In this document: piece by piece, positions 30,523-38,919 of the stretch
How positions within the stretch are numbered: position 1 is the first letter of the stretch
Layout: the number at the start of each line of letters is the position of its first letter
Assembly (NCBI GenBank): GCA_017431685.1
Contig: JAFRKO010000013.1
Coordinates: 1 to 38,937, forward strand
Direction of reading: 5' to 3'
DNA: 38,937 nt
DNA from: Mogibacterium sp.
GTDB lineage: Bacteria > Bacillota > Clostridia > Peptostreptococcales > Anaerovoracaceae
Program-made: the position numbers and the translations under genes
The notes under the pieces: model-generated
Seen by the model: the letters and a program-made list of their open reading frames with translations, nothing else
What the model was told of the DNA's origin: nothing
Database searches by the model: none

Positions 30523-31459
30523 ATACAAAATCCCCATCCTTTATTACCAGAAGATCATCAAGATAAAGAGTCGGTTTCAGCACGATCCCGTCCATATGAC
30601 AGTCGGCCTTATTGATTCCACCGAAAGAAGCATTCGTGCCAAATGCGACATGTACGGTGCCGTAAACTTTTTCGTCCTCCAGAATGATTCCGTTCAGAAT
30701 GGCCGCATCGTTAGTTCCAATCCCAAGCTCAGCCACAGTTCGATTGTTGTCATTCGCCAGCAGGATGTCCAGTTTGTCTGCATCCTCACCTTCGATAGAC
30801 TCTATCTTTCCATTCCTGATCACAAAATGAAGCGGAGATGATAGCTTTCCAACTCCTACCATAGAGCCATCAACAAGCAAATCGCCGTTCACACCATCCT
30901 CGAGAGGCGCTATATATCCCTCGCCCGATGGGAGATTCCCGCATTTTCCAGGCTCTCTATATACACCTGGACTTGCTACGCCGCGGCGGCCTTTAAGATC
31001 CAAAGTAAGCTTATATCCGTCCTTGAGAATGGTTGCTGTATCTGCATTTGTAAGCAATTCGGTGACTTTATCCGTCAGTGCTTCGACCCTGGAATAGTCC
31101 GCTGTCATGGCGCCGTTACCAAACATCTCTTCAGTAATTCCAGGCATCGTGGCAACTCTGACCCCCTTAGCCTGCGCGGCGATCTTTGCATTGGTATGTG
31201 TGATCGATTTTGCAGTAGGCGCAAGTACAACATCGGCTGCCAGCATTGCCTGTGCTACACATTCAAGCGGCTCCTCACCTGAGACCTTGCCCTCCGGCAT
31301 CAGCATAAGCACCGACTCATTACCTAAAGATCTGGCACTTTCATATAATGCAGTGCCTATTGGAAGTTTTGCGTCATCAGTAACGATAAGAACCTTCTCT
31401 CCAGGTCTAAGACCCATACACCCTGTCAGAATATTCCTGCCGATCTCTTTTAATTCCAT
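30512..31459 (-). CDS. NicX/M29-family metalloprotein, copy 1
   Basis: This 315-aa protein belongs to the group that contains aminopeptidase T (peptidase M29) and 2,5-dihydroxypyridine dioxygenase NicX. It has MGLRPGEKVLIVTDD near the start, GRRGVASPGVYREPGKCGNL in the middle and GTVHVAFGTN...CHMDGIVLKPTL at the end. His-270, His-288 and Asp-290 look like the 2-His-1-Asp metal triad known from NicX. Function could be peptide-bond cleavage or ring opening. AAGGAAACAATT precedes the ATG. It lies between DUF1177 and the racemase gene. Confidence 0.8.
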   Translation of the reverse strand: MELKEIGRNILTGCMGLRPGEKVLIVTDDAKLPIGTALYESARSLGNESVLMLMPEGKVSGEEPLECVAQAMLAADVVLAPTAKSITHTNAKIAAQAKGVRVATMPGITEEMFGNGAMTADYSRVEALTDKVTELLTNADTATILKDGYKLTLDLKGRRGVASPGVYREPGKCGNLPSGEGYIAPLEDGVNGDLLVDGSMVGVGKLSSPLHFVIRNGKIESIEGEDADKLDILLANDNNRTVAELGIGTNDAAILNGIILEDEKVYGTVHVAFGTNASFGGINKADCHMDGIVLKPTLYLDDLLVIKDGDFVYEQ

Positions 31460-31501
31460 AATTGTTTCCTTTTATCCTCGACTAATTATCTTTATTTCCT
31501 T

Positions 31502-32446
31502 CTATTCTCTGCCCTTGGTCTGCAGATGCTTCATTGAGCCATACTTATGTACGATCTTCTCGTACTCTTCTTTGTCGTAGAACTGACATTCCCCGCGGCC
31601 GAATGATTTTGCGACCTCAAGCATGAATCTCGCTGCCTCCTCAACATCGCATATATGAGTAGCGCCTGTTGCACAGCCCGGGACCGGCATCTCGGTCGTG
31701 ATAGCTACTCCTACGACCGGGGCAGGTGTTGCCGTGCAAGGCTGCAGCACGGAATTCAGATGGTAAAGGTCATTGCCATAAGGCGTAATATCCTGAGTGG
31801 TCAACGGGAAAACATAAGGCAGCCTTCCTGTCGTGATCTGCATGATATCCAGCAGATCTTCAGAAGTTTTGAGTATGTAGCCTTCCTTGACAGTTGGTGA
31901 AATCGCAAAACCACGTGTATTGATAACGCGGTTTCCCTTGGTCGTATCAACGGAAAGGATCGCGTCAAGATCATCAGACACTTCCTCTTTGTTGACCTGC
32001 GCGATCTCAACAGGTGATCCCATGAAAGCGACAGGCTTGTGAGGCTGAGTCGGGGCTACCGGGCAAATGTGCGTGGAAATCAGCACATCACCTTCAAGCG
32101 CATCGCCCTTCTTTCTCATATCCAGGATCTTTGCAGCGATCGCAAGAGCACACAGAGCGCCATCACCATCTGATACAAAGCCTATTCTTTCAGGTCTTGC
32201 GCCGATCCCCCCAAGACGCCCGAGAAGACCGATGGTTGGCGCTTCGCCCCCTACTGTCTTCCCTTTGGTTCCCGGGATACGGATCTTGATCATGTCAGTT
32301 TTTCCGTCACCATTTTCACCCTTTAATTCATATACGTCAATATCCGCATCCGGATCAATGACGCGCAGATACTCTTCCATCGCAGCACCGTTCGCATAGA
32401 TGCTGTCAAGGATATCGTATATTTCCAGGATCTGTTTCATCAACAT
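31502..32446 (-). CDS. DUF1177 family protein
   Basis: This 314-aa soluble protein matches DUF1177: MLMKQILEIYDILDSIYANG, then GEAPTIGLLGRLGGIGARPE, ISTHICPVAPTQPHKPVAFM, and GVAITTEMPVPGCATGATHI. The His and Asp residues in STHICP, FVSDGDGA and GATHICDVEE could bind a metal, and the layout recalls M20/M42-type peptidases, but I have no proof of activity. AAGGAG lies nine bases upstream. It follows the PepV gene after a strong hairpin. Confidence 0.82.
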   Translation of the reverse strand: MLMKQILEIYDILDSIYANGAAMEEYLRVIDPDADIDVYELKGENGDGKTDMIKIRIPGTKGKTVGGEAPTIGLLGRLGGIGARPERIGFVSDGDGALCALAIAAKILDMRKKGDALEGDVLISTHICPVAPTQPHKPVAFMGSPVEIAQVNKEEVSDDLDAILSVDTTKGNRVINTRGFAISPTVKEGYILKTSEDLLDIMQITTGRLPYVFPLTTQDITPYGNDLYHLNSVLQPCTATPAPVVGVAITTEMPVPGCATGATHICDVEEAARFMLEVAKSFGRGECQFYDKEEYEKIVHKYGSMKHLQTKGRE

Positions 32447-32482
32447 GATATTTTCTCCTTATGATTGCTTGAATAAAATAGG

Positions 32483-32528
32483 AAAACCCGGAGACCCAGA
32501 GTTTTTATGGGTTTTCTGTATCTCCGGG
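32483..32528 (-). terminator. Strong hairpin between pepV and DUF1177 genes
   Basis: CCCGGAG pairs with CTCCGGG, and ACCCA with TGGGT inside it, giving a long stem. On the minus strand it is followed by TTTTCCTATTTT. It could end some transcripts after pepV or lower expression of the downstream genes. Confidence 0.7.
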
Positions 32529-32538
32529 CCGATTGAAA

Positions 32539-33930
32539 TCACACTTCCGGTCTTAACAGTGCATACAATGCCTGCGCATACAGTTTCGATGCCATAATGA
32601 ATTCTTTGATGCCGATGAACTCATTTGCTTCATGGGCCAGTTCCTTTTCATAAGGAAAAACAGGTCCGAACGATACGAAGTTAGTGACATCACGACAGTA
32701 GGTGCCTCCGCCGATCGTGATAGCTTCAGCTTTTTCACCAGTCATCTCGTTATATACTCCCAGCAGAGTTTCGACCAAAGGTGCTTCCTTAGGTATATAA
32801 AGAGGTGGTCTCATCTGCCAGTACACAGGATGGAATCCATATTTCTGACAGTTTATATCTGTCGTTTTCCATATCTGTTCAAGGTCTATATGAACAGGAC
32901 AACGAAGATCGACCTTCAGTTCAGATATTCCGTTCTCAAACCGGATGACTCCCAGGTTCATGGTAAGTTTCCCCGAAAGCTGGTCCTCACAGGCTATACC
33001 GATATTCTTTCCTTCCCATCCATCAGCATAAAGTGAATCGAGCGAAGTAAAGAATTTCTTTGCGTCATCGCTGAGGCCATTGACATCTTTCATGAATGCC
33101 AGCATAGGCAGTATCGCGTTCTTCCCGAGCCATGGCTGCATAGAATGCGCACTGACTCCGGTGAATGAAAGCACCAGAGCTCCGTCTTCCCATGCATGCT
33201 CTCCACCAAAGCTGTCCGCTACTTCCTGCAAAGCCTCTTTGCTCCCTTTCAGCCAGACTTTAGCCAGATTCGGAACTGCATTCACTACTGTCCCCCCAAC
33301 AATCTTTTTGACGATTACAGCTGTTCCATCAGCCTGTTCTACAGGATGAGTTATAGTGTAACGGATTATGCCTTTTTCAGCATGGATCACCGGAAAACTA
33401 CCATCCGGAGAGAATCCTATGTCCGGACACTTCTCTTTAGTCAGATAATACTTGATGCACTCATGACCGGTCTCTTCATTGCAGCCGATTATGTGGTTGA
33501 TATGACCATCCAGCTCAAGCCCGCTCTCCTTAATAGCTTTCATGGCATACATTGCTGATATGAGCGGTCCTTTGTCATCAACCGTTCCCCTGCCATACAT
33601 CCTGCCATCCTTGATAACAGGATCAAACGGATCAGTGAGCCAGTTATCGTCGACCGGTACTACATCAGCATGGCAAAGCATACCGACCTCACGGCCGCTG
33701 CTTCCATATCTGACGGAAGCGGCATAACCGTCATAATCCTTCGCCTCGAAACCGAGTTCCTCTGAAATTTTGATGACCTCGTCCAGTACATCCCGGGCTC
33801 CTTGCCCGAAGGGGGCGCCTGGGCCGGCTGTGTCAGGATCAAAGATGCTCGGGATCCTGACCAGCCTTTTGAGGTCCGCTATCATATCTTCCTGATAGCT
33901 TTCAATCAAATCGTTTAATTTTTTTTCCAT
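32539..33930 (-). CDS. pepV: PepV-type M20 dipeptidase
   Basis: This 463-aa metallopeptidase cleaves dipeptides. Zinc ligands are visible: LCHADVVP (His and Asp, about 88-90), GRGTVDDKGP (bridging Asp and neighbour), GCNEETGHE (catalytic Glu pair), FSPDGSFP (Asp) and ELAHEANE (terminal His). The middle holds the dimerisation/lid domain as in PepV/Sapep. AAGGCAATTTATA precedes the ATG at 33930; a longer frame upstream overlaps the NicX-like gene and is unlikely. In this cluster it would complete hydrolysis of imported peptides in the cytosol. Confidence 0.93.
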   Translation of the reverse strand: MEKKLNDLIESYQEDMIADLKRLVRIPSIFDPDTAGPGAPFGQGARDVLDEVIKISEELGFEAKDYDGYAASVRYGSSGREVGMLCHADVVPVDDNWLTDPFDPVIKDGRMYGRGTVDDKGPLISAMYAMKAIKESGLELDGHINHIIGCNEETGHECIKYYLTKEKCPDIGFSPDGSFPVIHAEKGIIRYTITHPVEQADGTAVIVKKIVGGTVVNAVPNLAKVWLKGSKEALQEVADSFGGEHAWEDGALVLSFTGVSAHSMQPWLGKNAILPMLAFMKDVNGLSDDAKKFFTSLDSLYADGWEGKNIGIACEDQLSGKLTMNLGVIRFENGISELKVDLRCPVHIDLEQIWKTTDINCQKYGFHPVYWQMRPPLYIPKEAPLVETLLGVYNEMTGEKAEAITIGGGTYCRDVTNFVSFGPVFPYEKELAHEANEFIGIKEFIMASKLYAQALYALLRPEV

Positions 33931-33952
33931 TATAAATTGCCTTGGTACCTGA

Positions 33953-35026
33953 TCAGTCTTCGTATCCAGGCAGGCCCATCTTTCTGCAGAACTCTCTTGC
34001 CTTAGGATCAAGATATACACCATCCTGCTCGAAGACTACTCCGTCAAAGATGAGTGTCGGCTTTACGATAGTTCCATCTGTGTGGCTCGGAGCATCCCAC
34101 TTCTCGCCCATAATAGCCGCGCCCTGACTTCCGATTCCGAATTCAGCTCCGCCGAATACACGCTCGTCCTCTACTATCCTGCCTGTAGGAGCCTTGACTC
34201 CAGGATTGAATCCCAGCGAATAATGAGCAAGTCTGTAAGATTCCGGACAATTGAATGATGCCATCCACTCAGCAAGTCTCTGAGCTTCCTTGCCTCCCTC
34301 GATATTGGTAACTACACCATTTTCAAGAGTCAGCTTGATAGGTTCATTAAGTTTGCACAGATCTGCAGGTGGCCAGATAGCGCCGTCGAAGACAAGCGTT
34401 CCGTTGATAGTAGATTCAAGCGGGCACCATGAGATCTGTCCACCGAGCATATATGGATATCCGTCGACACAGTATTTCTGTCCTGAGTGACGGACTTTTC
34501 TGCCACTCTCATATGCAACGAGGTCTGTGCCGTTTGCAGATTTGATCTCGATCTTATCTACTTTCTCGATGGTCGCTTTGAGATATTCGCCGAATTCTAC
34601 CATCGCGTCATATTTGACATTTGCAACACATCTTACAAGCATGTCTACATCGATACCTGTCAGGCACATGTAGCGTACTCTTCCATGCGCAATGACTTTC
34701 TGCCAGGACGGTGTATGCTGTACCGTCTGATAAGCGCACTCAAGCCATACATCGGCTTCCATAGCTGCTTCCTGGATCATTGTAGGCGGATCCATCAGTG
34801 AGAGTGGTGCCGTAGGGTATGTCGCTGTCACCGGTATGCAGTCAAGTGCATAAGCAGCTGCCGCAAAAGCATCCATTACACGCTTATCCGAAGATGTATC
34901 ACCAGTGATGAGTACATTAAGTCCCGGTTTGACAAGCATTACATCGCGTAAGAGAACCATAGCGCCCTTGAATGTTTCCAGCTGCAAGTACTCGTCTCTT
35001 GCTTCAAAACCCAGATTGAGTTCCAT
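33953..35026 (-). CDS. NicX/M29-family metalloprotein, copy 2
   Basis: This 357-aa protein shares the plan of copy 1 (LVKPGLNVLITGDTSSDKRV early; VFGGAEFGIGSQG and SHTDGTIVKPTLIFDGV late) but is longer at both ends. His-315 and Asp-317 of the metal triad are kept, but the first His, which in copy 1 lies in GTVHVAFG, is replaced here (GGAEFG). It may use another ligand, bind a different substrate or be a partner subunit. AGGAGG precedes the ATG. It lies 22 bases before the pepV start and 58 bases after the transporter. Confidence 0.8.
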   Translation of the reverse strand: MELNLGFEARDEYLQLETFKGAMVLLRDVMLVKPGLNVLITGDTSSDKRVMDAFAAAAYALDCIPVTATYPTAPLSLMDPPTMIQEAAMEADVWLECAYQTVQHTPSWQKVIAHGRVRYMCLTGIDVDMLVRCVANVKYDAMVEFGEYLKATIEKVDKIEIKSANGTDLVAYESGRKVRHSGQKYCVDGYPYMLGGQISWCPLESTINGTLVFDGAIWPPADLCKLNEPIKLTLENGVVTNIEGGKEAQRLAEWMASFNCPESYRLAHYSLGFNPGVKAPTGRIVEDERVFGGAEFGIGSQGAAIMGEKWDAPSHTDGTIVKPTLIFDGVVFEQDGVYLDPKAREFCRKMGLPGYED

Positions 35027-35084
35027 TAATAGTGCCTCCTTTTTTTCTTCTATCGATTTATTTTGAATTATTTATATAAAATTT

Positions 35085-36683
35085 TTACTTCTTCAAGGAT
35101 TTGCCAAGTGCCAATGTTGAAGAGAAGAAGCTGTACAGCGCTGAACCTGCGATAGAGCCTGCCGCGAGTATGTACATGATGCTCTGTCCCTTCTCGCCCT
35201 TCCACTTGATCACGATGACTCTTATGATAAGAGCTGCTATAGTAGTGATACCTGTTATCGTGCTTCCTACCAGAAGACCTGTTGCAAGGAGTACTCCGAG
35301 CTGTTTGTTAGGGCCTCCTATGAACTGGATGATCGCACCCGGTACAGCCCAGATCACGAGCCACTTAGCGATTTCCGGTGAAGAACCTGCTTCAATAGTT
35401 GTAAGGAACGTACGTGATACAGGAGCGAACAGATCAGCTGCGAAATATGTCTTATAAACAACTGCCACAACGATCATAGCTACTACGAATGAGATGACCT
35501 CTGAAATATATTGTTGCTTACGTCCTTCTTTCTCAAATTCAGGATCTTCTCCGCCTCCTCTGAGGATATATCCGCACTTGAGGTCATAAGCCATATCTGA
35601 GAATGCAGGTCCTGTCGCTGATGTATAACCTGCAAGAATCGCAAGGCCAAGTGGCGGGAATCCTGCAAGCATACCTACGATCAGGAAGATAAGAGCGGTT
35701 GCGAATCCAGGGAACCATCCGGAGTGCATGGCTGCCATACCGATGATCAGTTCTGATGCGATAGCTGCAAACGCTGCGTAAAGTACCCAGAATACGAACT
35801 GCAGGAATCCCATCTGCTGGAAGAAGCCGCAGAATATTGCAAGTACAAGAGCTACTGCAACGTATGCTCCGTAACCGCCAAAGATAGCCTTCTTCATATC
35901 CTTCATGCTGGATGTGAACTTGCCTGCTACAGAGTCGCTTCCGCTGTCCTTCTTGAACAGCATCATGAATACCTGAATAAGAGCTACAAGGCCGGCACCG
36001 ATCATGATTCCGTGCGGTACGTAGTACTGACCCATTGGGAATCCAAAGTCATTAGAAAGACCAATCGCAAGAGCACCTACGCCGAATGCGCTGAGTGCCC
36101 AGATGTCGCCGATCCAGGCTACGCCGAGGATATCCATCGGGATCCCGAATAAAGCTTTGCCGGCAACGCCGCCGGCAATACCAACCAGCAGCAGGAAGGC
36201 ATGCTTTGTTTGTCCAGCGCAAGCCTTGATCGTCTCAGCGGCTGCTACTCCAGGAGGCCACGGCTCTGCTGCAGGGAACATTTCAGTATCGAATGTCTTA
36301 TATAAGATGGTTGCGTCTATGATGGATGCAATCGTGGCACCTACAAGCATCGGGACTACAAGTCCCGGTTCTCCGAGCAGGAACGGGATGCCAATTGCAA
36401 GGATCAAAGAGTTTGCTGTACAGAATGTAGCGCCCGAAATATTAGTCTGTACGAGATTCTGGACGTTGATATCTTTGAATTTCTTAAAGATACTTACCGG
36501 TATCCTTGAAATAATGATCGCAAACAGCGCGCCGATAATCGACGTATTCGTACTGATACCAATACGAACGATAACCTCAAGACCGATAATCGAGCCAAGA
36601 ACAGCAAGTATTATATTGAGTATGAGAACACTCGGATCCAACGCTTTAGGATGTTGCCTTAGGTTCTTTTCATTTTCGTTCAT
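35085..36683 (-). CDS. OPT family oligopeptide transporter
   Basis: This 532-aa protein has about 13-15 membrane segments and OPT-type features: NLVQTNISGATFCTANSLIL, EPWPPGVAAAETIKA, and GLSNDFGFPMGQYYVPHGIM, then FIGGPNKQLGVLLATG. Bacterial OPT members import peptides or related compounds using the ion gradient. GGAAGGAG lies eight bases before the ATG at 36683. It is the second gene after aroM and the entry point of the pathway. The length is short compared with yeast OPTs but normal for bacteria. Confidence 0.9.
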   Translation of the reverse strand: MNENEKNLRQHPKALDPSVLILNIILAVLGSIIGLEVIVRIGISTNTSIIGALFAIIISRIPVSIFKKFKDINVQNLVQTNISGATFCTANSLILAIGIPFLLGEPGLVVPMLVGATIASIIDATILYKTFDTEMFPAAEPWPPGVAAAETIKACAGQTKHAFLLLVGIAGGVAGKALFGIPMDILGVAWIGDIWALSAFGVGALAIGLSNDFGFPMGQYYVPHGIMIGAGLVALIQVFMMLFKKDSGSDSVAGKFTSSMKDMKKAIFGGYGAYVAVALVLAIFCGFFQQMGFLQFVFWVLYAAFAAIASELIIGMAAMHSGWFPGFATALIFLIVGMLAGFPPLGLAILAGYTSATGPAFSDMAYDLKCGYILRGGGEDPEFEKEGRKQQYISEVISFVVAMIVVAVVYKTYFAADLFAPVSRTFLTTIEAGSSPEIAKWLVIWAVPGAIIQFIGGPNKQLGVLLATGLLVGSTITGITTIAALIIRVIVIKWKGEKGQSIMYILAAGSIAGSALYSFFSSTLALGKSLKK

Positions 36684-36713
36684 TTTCTTTACTCCTTCCC
36701 ACAAATCTACCTG

Positions 36714-37388
36714 TCACTGTAATCCGGCTATAACTTCACAAGCAGTTCTTGCAAGGACTGTCCTGCAAAGCAAGACCGGCAGACCTGTTGCTTTTGCAAC
36801 GATCTCTTTGGCTTTGACGGAGAAACCGATGCAGTCCATGACCACAAGATCAGCCTCTACGTCTTTTGCTTTTGCCGCAGCCTCCTCGACCTCAGACATC
36901 GGTCCGTAAGGATTAGCAGCGAATGGATATATTTCATCCATTACCGGCCCCCAGTGTCTGTACGCCTGTGAGAGCTGCTGCTCATCAGGCGTGATAACTA
37001 TGAGCCTTTTGCGTGGTGTCAGTGCAGCGGCAAGTCCATCAAGGACTTTGCCCGGATATATCACAGGCACTCGCGCTTTGAAAAGAGGGAACTCGCCGGC
37101 ACACATGACCATAATCACTGCGGCTCCCTGCTCCTCTAATGCAGTCACGCATTGCTGCATACGCTCTGCTATATACGATTCGCTGAATTTTGCAAAAGAT
37201 CCATCATTCAGTCTTGATACGAGGAAATAGTCCCCTTCTCTAGGCACCATGGCAGCGATATCCTCCTTGCTCAATCCGTCTAATGCCCCCATTTGCAGCA
37301 GTTCGACTTCGTCACCGATTATTGGCATAATATCCGGTGTCACATCGACTCTTGGAGATTGACCGATAGTTACAGCCCCGATTTTCAT
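36714..37388 (-). CDS. AroM family protein
   Basis: This 224-aa protein matches AroM: MKIGAVTIGQSPRVDVTPDI, QMGALDGLSKEDIAAMVP, and ARTACEVIAG near the end. It has two Cys at racemase-like places (IMVMCAGEFPLF and VVMDCIGFSVKAKE), so an isomerase role of the Asp/Glu racemase type is possible. In E. coli the aroM product has no firm function. AGGAGG precedes the ATG. It heads the catabolic operon, opposite the LysR gene. Confidence 0.85.
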   Translation of the reverse strand: MKIGAVTIGQSPRVDVTPDIMPIIGDEVELLQMGALDGLSKEDIAAMVPREGDYFLVSRLNDGSFAKFSESYIAERMQQCVTALEEQGAAVIMVMCAGEFPLFKARVPVIYPGKVLDGLAAALTPRKRLIVITPDEQQLSQAYRHWGPVMDEIYPFAANPYGPMSEVEEAAAKAKDVEADLVVMDCIGFSVKAKEIVAKATGLPVLLCRTVLARTACEVIAGLQ

Positions 37389-37483
37389 CTAATCCACCTC
37401 CTCTGTTTCTAAGATGTATTGTATGCCTAAATGAACAATATCACCATTCTTCCATAAATGAAAATTTTAAATATTTTGCGATC

Positions 37484-37500
37484 TATAAAATTATGTTATA
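37484..37500. promoter_or_regulatory. Candidate LysR-binding dyad
   Basis: TATAA-N7-TTATA forms a 17-bp inverted repeat with the T-N11-A form expected of LysR-type sites. Outer arms ATCTAT/ATAGAT extend it. It lies in the 199-base gap between aroM and lysR. A possible -10 for aroM (TACAAT) is on the minus strand near 37424. Confidence 0.5.
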
Positions 37501-37587
37501 CTCATAGATGAAGAGTTGCCTTTTTTGACCGAATGGTCTGTTATCTGAGTTTGAAAACATATGAATTATATGAAAGCGAGGCGCAAA

Positions 37588-38499
37588 ATGATCGATTACA
37601 GGACCGAAACATTCATGACTCTTTGCGGGACGAGAAGCTACACACAGACAGCAAACATTCTGAATATCACGCAGCCTGCGGTATCCCAGCATATACGTTT
37701 TCTTGAGAATCATTATGGTGTGAAATTAGTAGAATACAAGGGGAAGCAGCTATATCTCACCCCTGAAGGAGAGTTTCTGAGAAGAGAACTTAGCAAGATC
37801 ATTTCACTTTCGAAAAGTGTCGAGAAGCGAATAGCTGAAATCGAAGGATCAGATAAATACAAGAAAGTAGTTTTTGCTTCGAATATGACTATGGGTGAAT
37901 ATCTGCTGCCTAAGATGGTATCTGACTATATGAAGCTCCATCCGGATTACCGTATCTGTTCATATATTGCATCAGGTAAAGAGATGCGCCAGCTGATAAG
38001 TGAGGGGGAAATTGATTACGCGATTGTAGATATATATGCTGTGCCGGACGGCATGGAAAAGGAATTATTTATTCAGGATTACCTCAGATGCGTCTGCAAC
38101 CCTGCCCACCCTCTCGCGGGTAAAACGGCTTCACTCAAAGAGCTGATCAAGGAGAATGTTATTTCCCGCGAGCATAATGCTGCAGCTAATAACGTTATCA
38201 GCCAGGTATTTGCAAGGCATGGGTTTGACTGGAACAAATTCAAAGTAGAGATCGAGGCAGGCAGTATGCTGGCCATAGAAGAATATCTGCATGAAATCGA
38301 AGCGATATCATTCATATATGAGATTGCTGCAGCCAGAGCTACACAGCACGGCCAGGTCTCACGAATAGAAGTTCCGGAGCTGACAGATCCTATCGACTAC
38401 TTCTTCGTGTACCCGGACAAAAGCTGCCTCTCCGAAGAAGCTGCCAATTTCATGAATTACTGCAAAGAATACGCAGATAAACAAATGCAAATGCTGTAG
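37588..38499 (+). CDS. LysR family transcriptional regulator
   Basis: This 303-aa regulator has the winged helix (MIDYRTETFMTLCGTRSYTQ, then TANILNITQPAVSQHIRFLE), a linker helix, and a substrate-binding domain with two subdomains from about residue 90. It is the only plus-strand gene in this part and diverges from aroM, so it probably senses the cluster's substrate. The ATG at 37588 follows GCGAGG by about seven bases; an upstream ATG at 37561 lacks a ribosome site. The ligand is unknown. Confidence 0.92.
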   Translation: MIDYRTETFMTLCGTRSYTQTANILNITQPAVSQHIRFLENHYGVKLVEYKGKQLYLTPEGEFLRRELSKIISLSKSVEKRIAEIEGSDKYKKVVFASNMTMGEYLLPKMVSDYMKLHPDYRICSYIASGKEMRQLISEGEIDYAIVDIYAVPDGMEKELFIQDYLRCVCNPAHPLAGKTASLKELIKENVISREHNAAANNVISQVFARHGFDWNKFKVEIEAGSMLAIEEYLHEIEAISFIYEIAAARATQHGQVSRIEVPELTDPIDYFFVYPDKSCLSEEAANFMNYCKEYADKQMQML

Positions 38500-38803
38500 G
38501 CAACGGCCATCCTACTTTTTTTGACAGTTCTATCTTACAGATATACTTAGAGAGATCGTCGATGATGTATTGAATTCTCTTATCTGTATTATTCATACTG
38601 TTAGTTTTGTATTACGTTTCAGATACGAGAAAACTCTGGACTTGCTGAAGAGCAATCACGTTTGTAAAATCATATGTCAGCATTCTTTCTGTTTTATCTG
38701 CTTTTCTGTAATAGTTTCTGAATTAACATCAAACAATAGCAAAAGAAGACGGAAAACCTCTCTGTCATAAGATAATTATGAAAAAAAACCGGCCTCGTTA
38801 GGG
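38500..38803. other. Non-coding stretch, nothing recognised
   Basis: About 300 bases after lysR with no ORF that has a ribosome binding site or family pattern. A+T-rich. No terminator directly follows lysR. Confidence 0.5.
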
Positions 38804-38843
38804 CAGTGTTCATAAAACAGTAGAGACTGAACAATGAGCACTG
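38804..38843. other. Nested hairpin near window end
   Basis: CAGTGTTCAT pairs with ATGAGCACTG (one G-U pair), and CAGT with ACTG inside it. No gene is attached. It might be part of a small RNA ending at the 38871-38919 terminator. Confidence 0.45.
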
Positions 38844-38870
38844 TCACTAATGGATTGGCGAAAATGAAAT

Positions 38871-38919
38871 AAAATACCGAGTACTATGGGATCACACCCC
38901 CACAGTACTCGGTATTTTT
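38871..38919. terminator. Strong bidirectional intrinsic terminator
   Basis: AAAATACCGAGTACT pairs with AGTACTCGGTATTTT, with further TGGG/CCCA pairing, loop ATCACACC, and a T-run. The A-run on the other side makes it work both ways. Confidence 0.9.
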
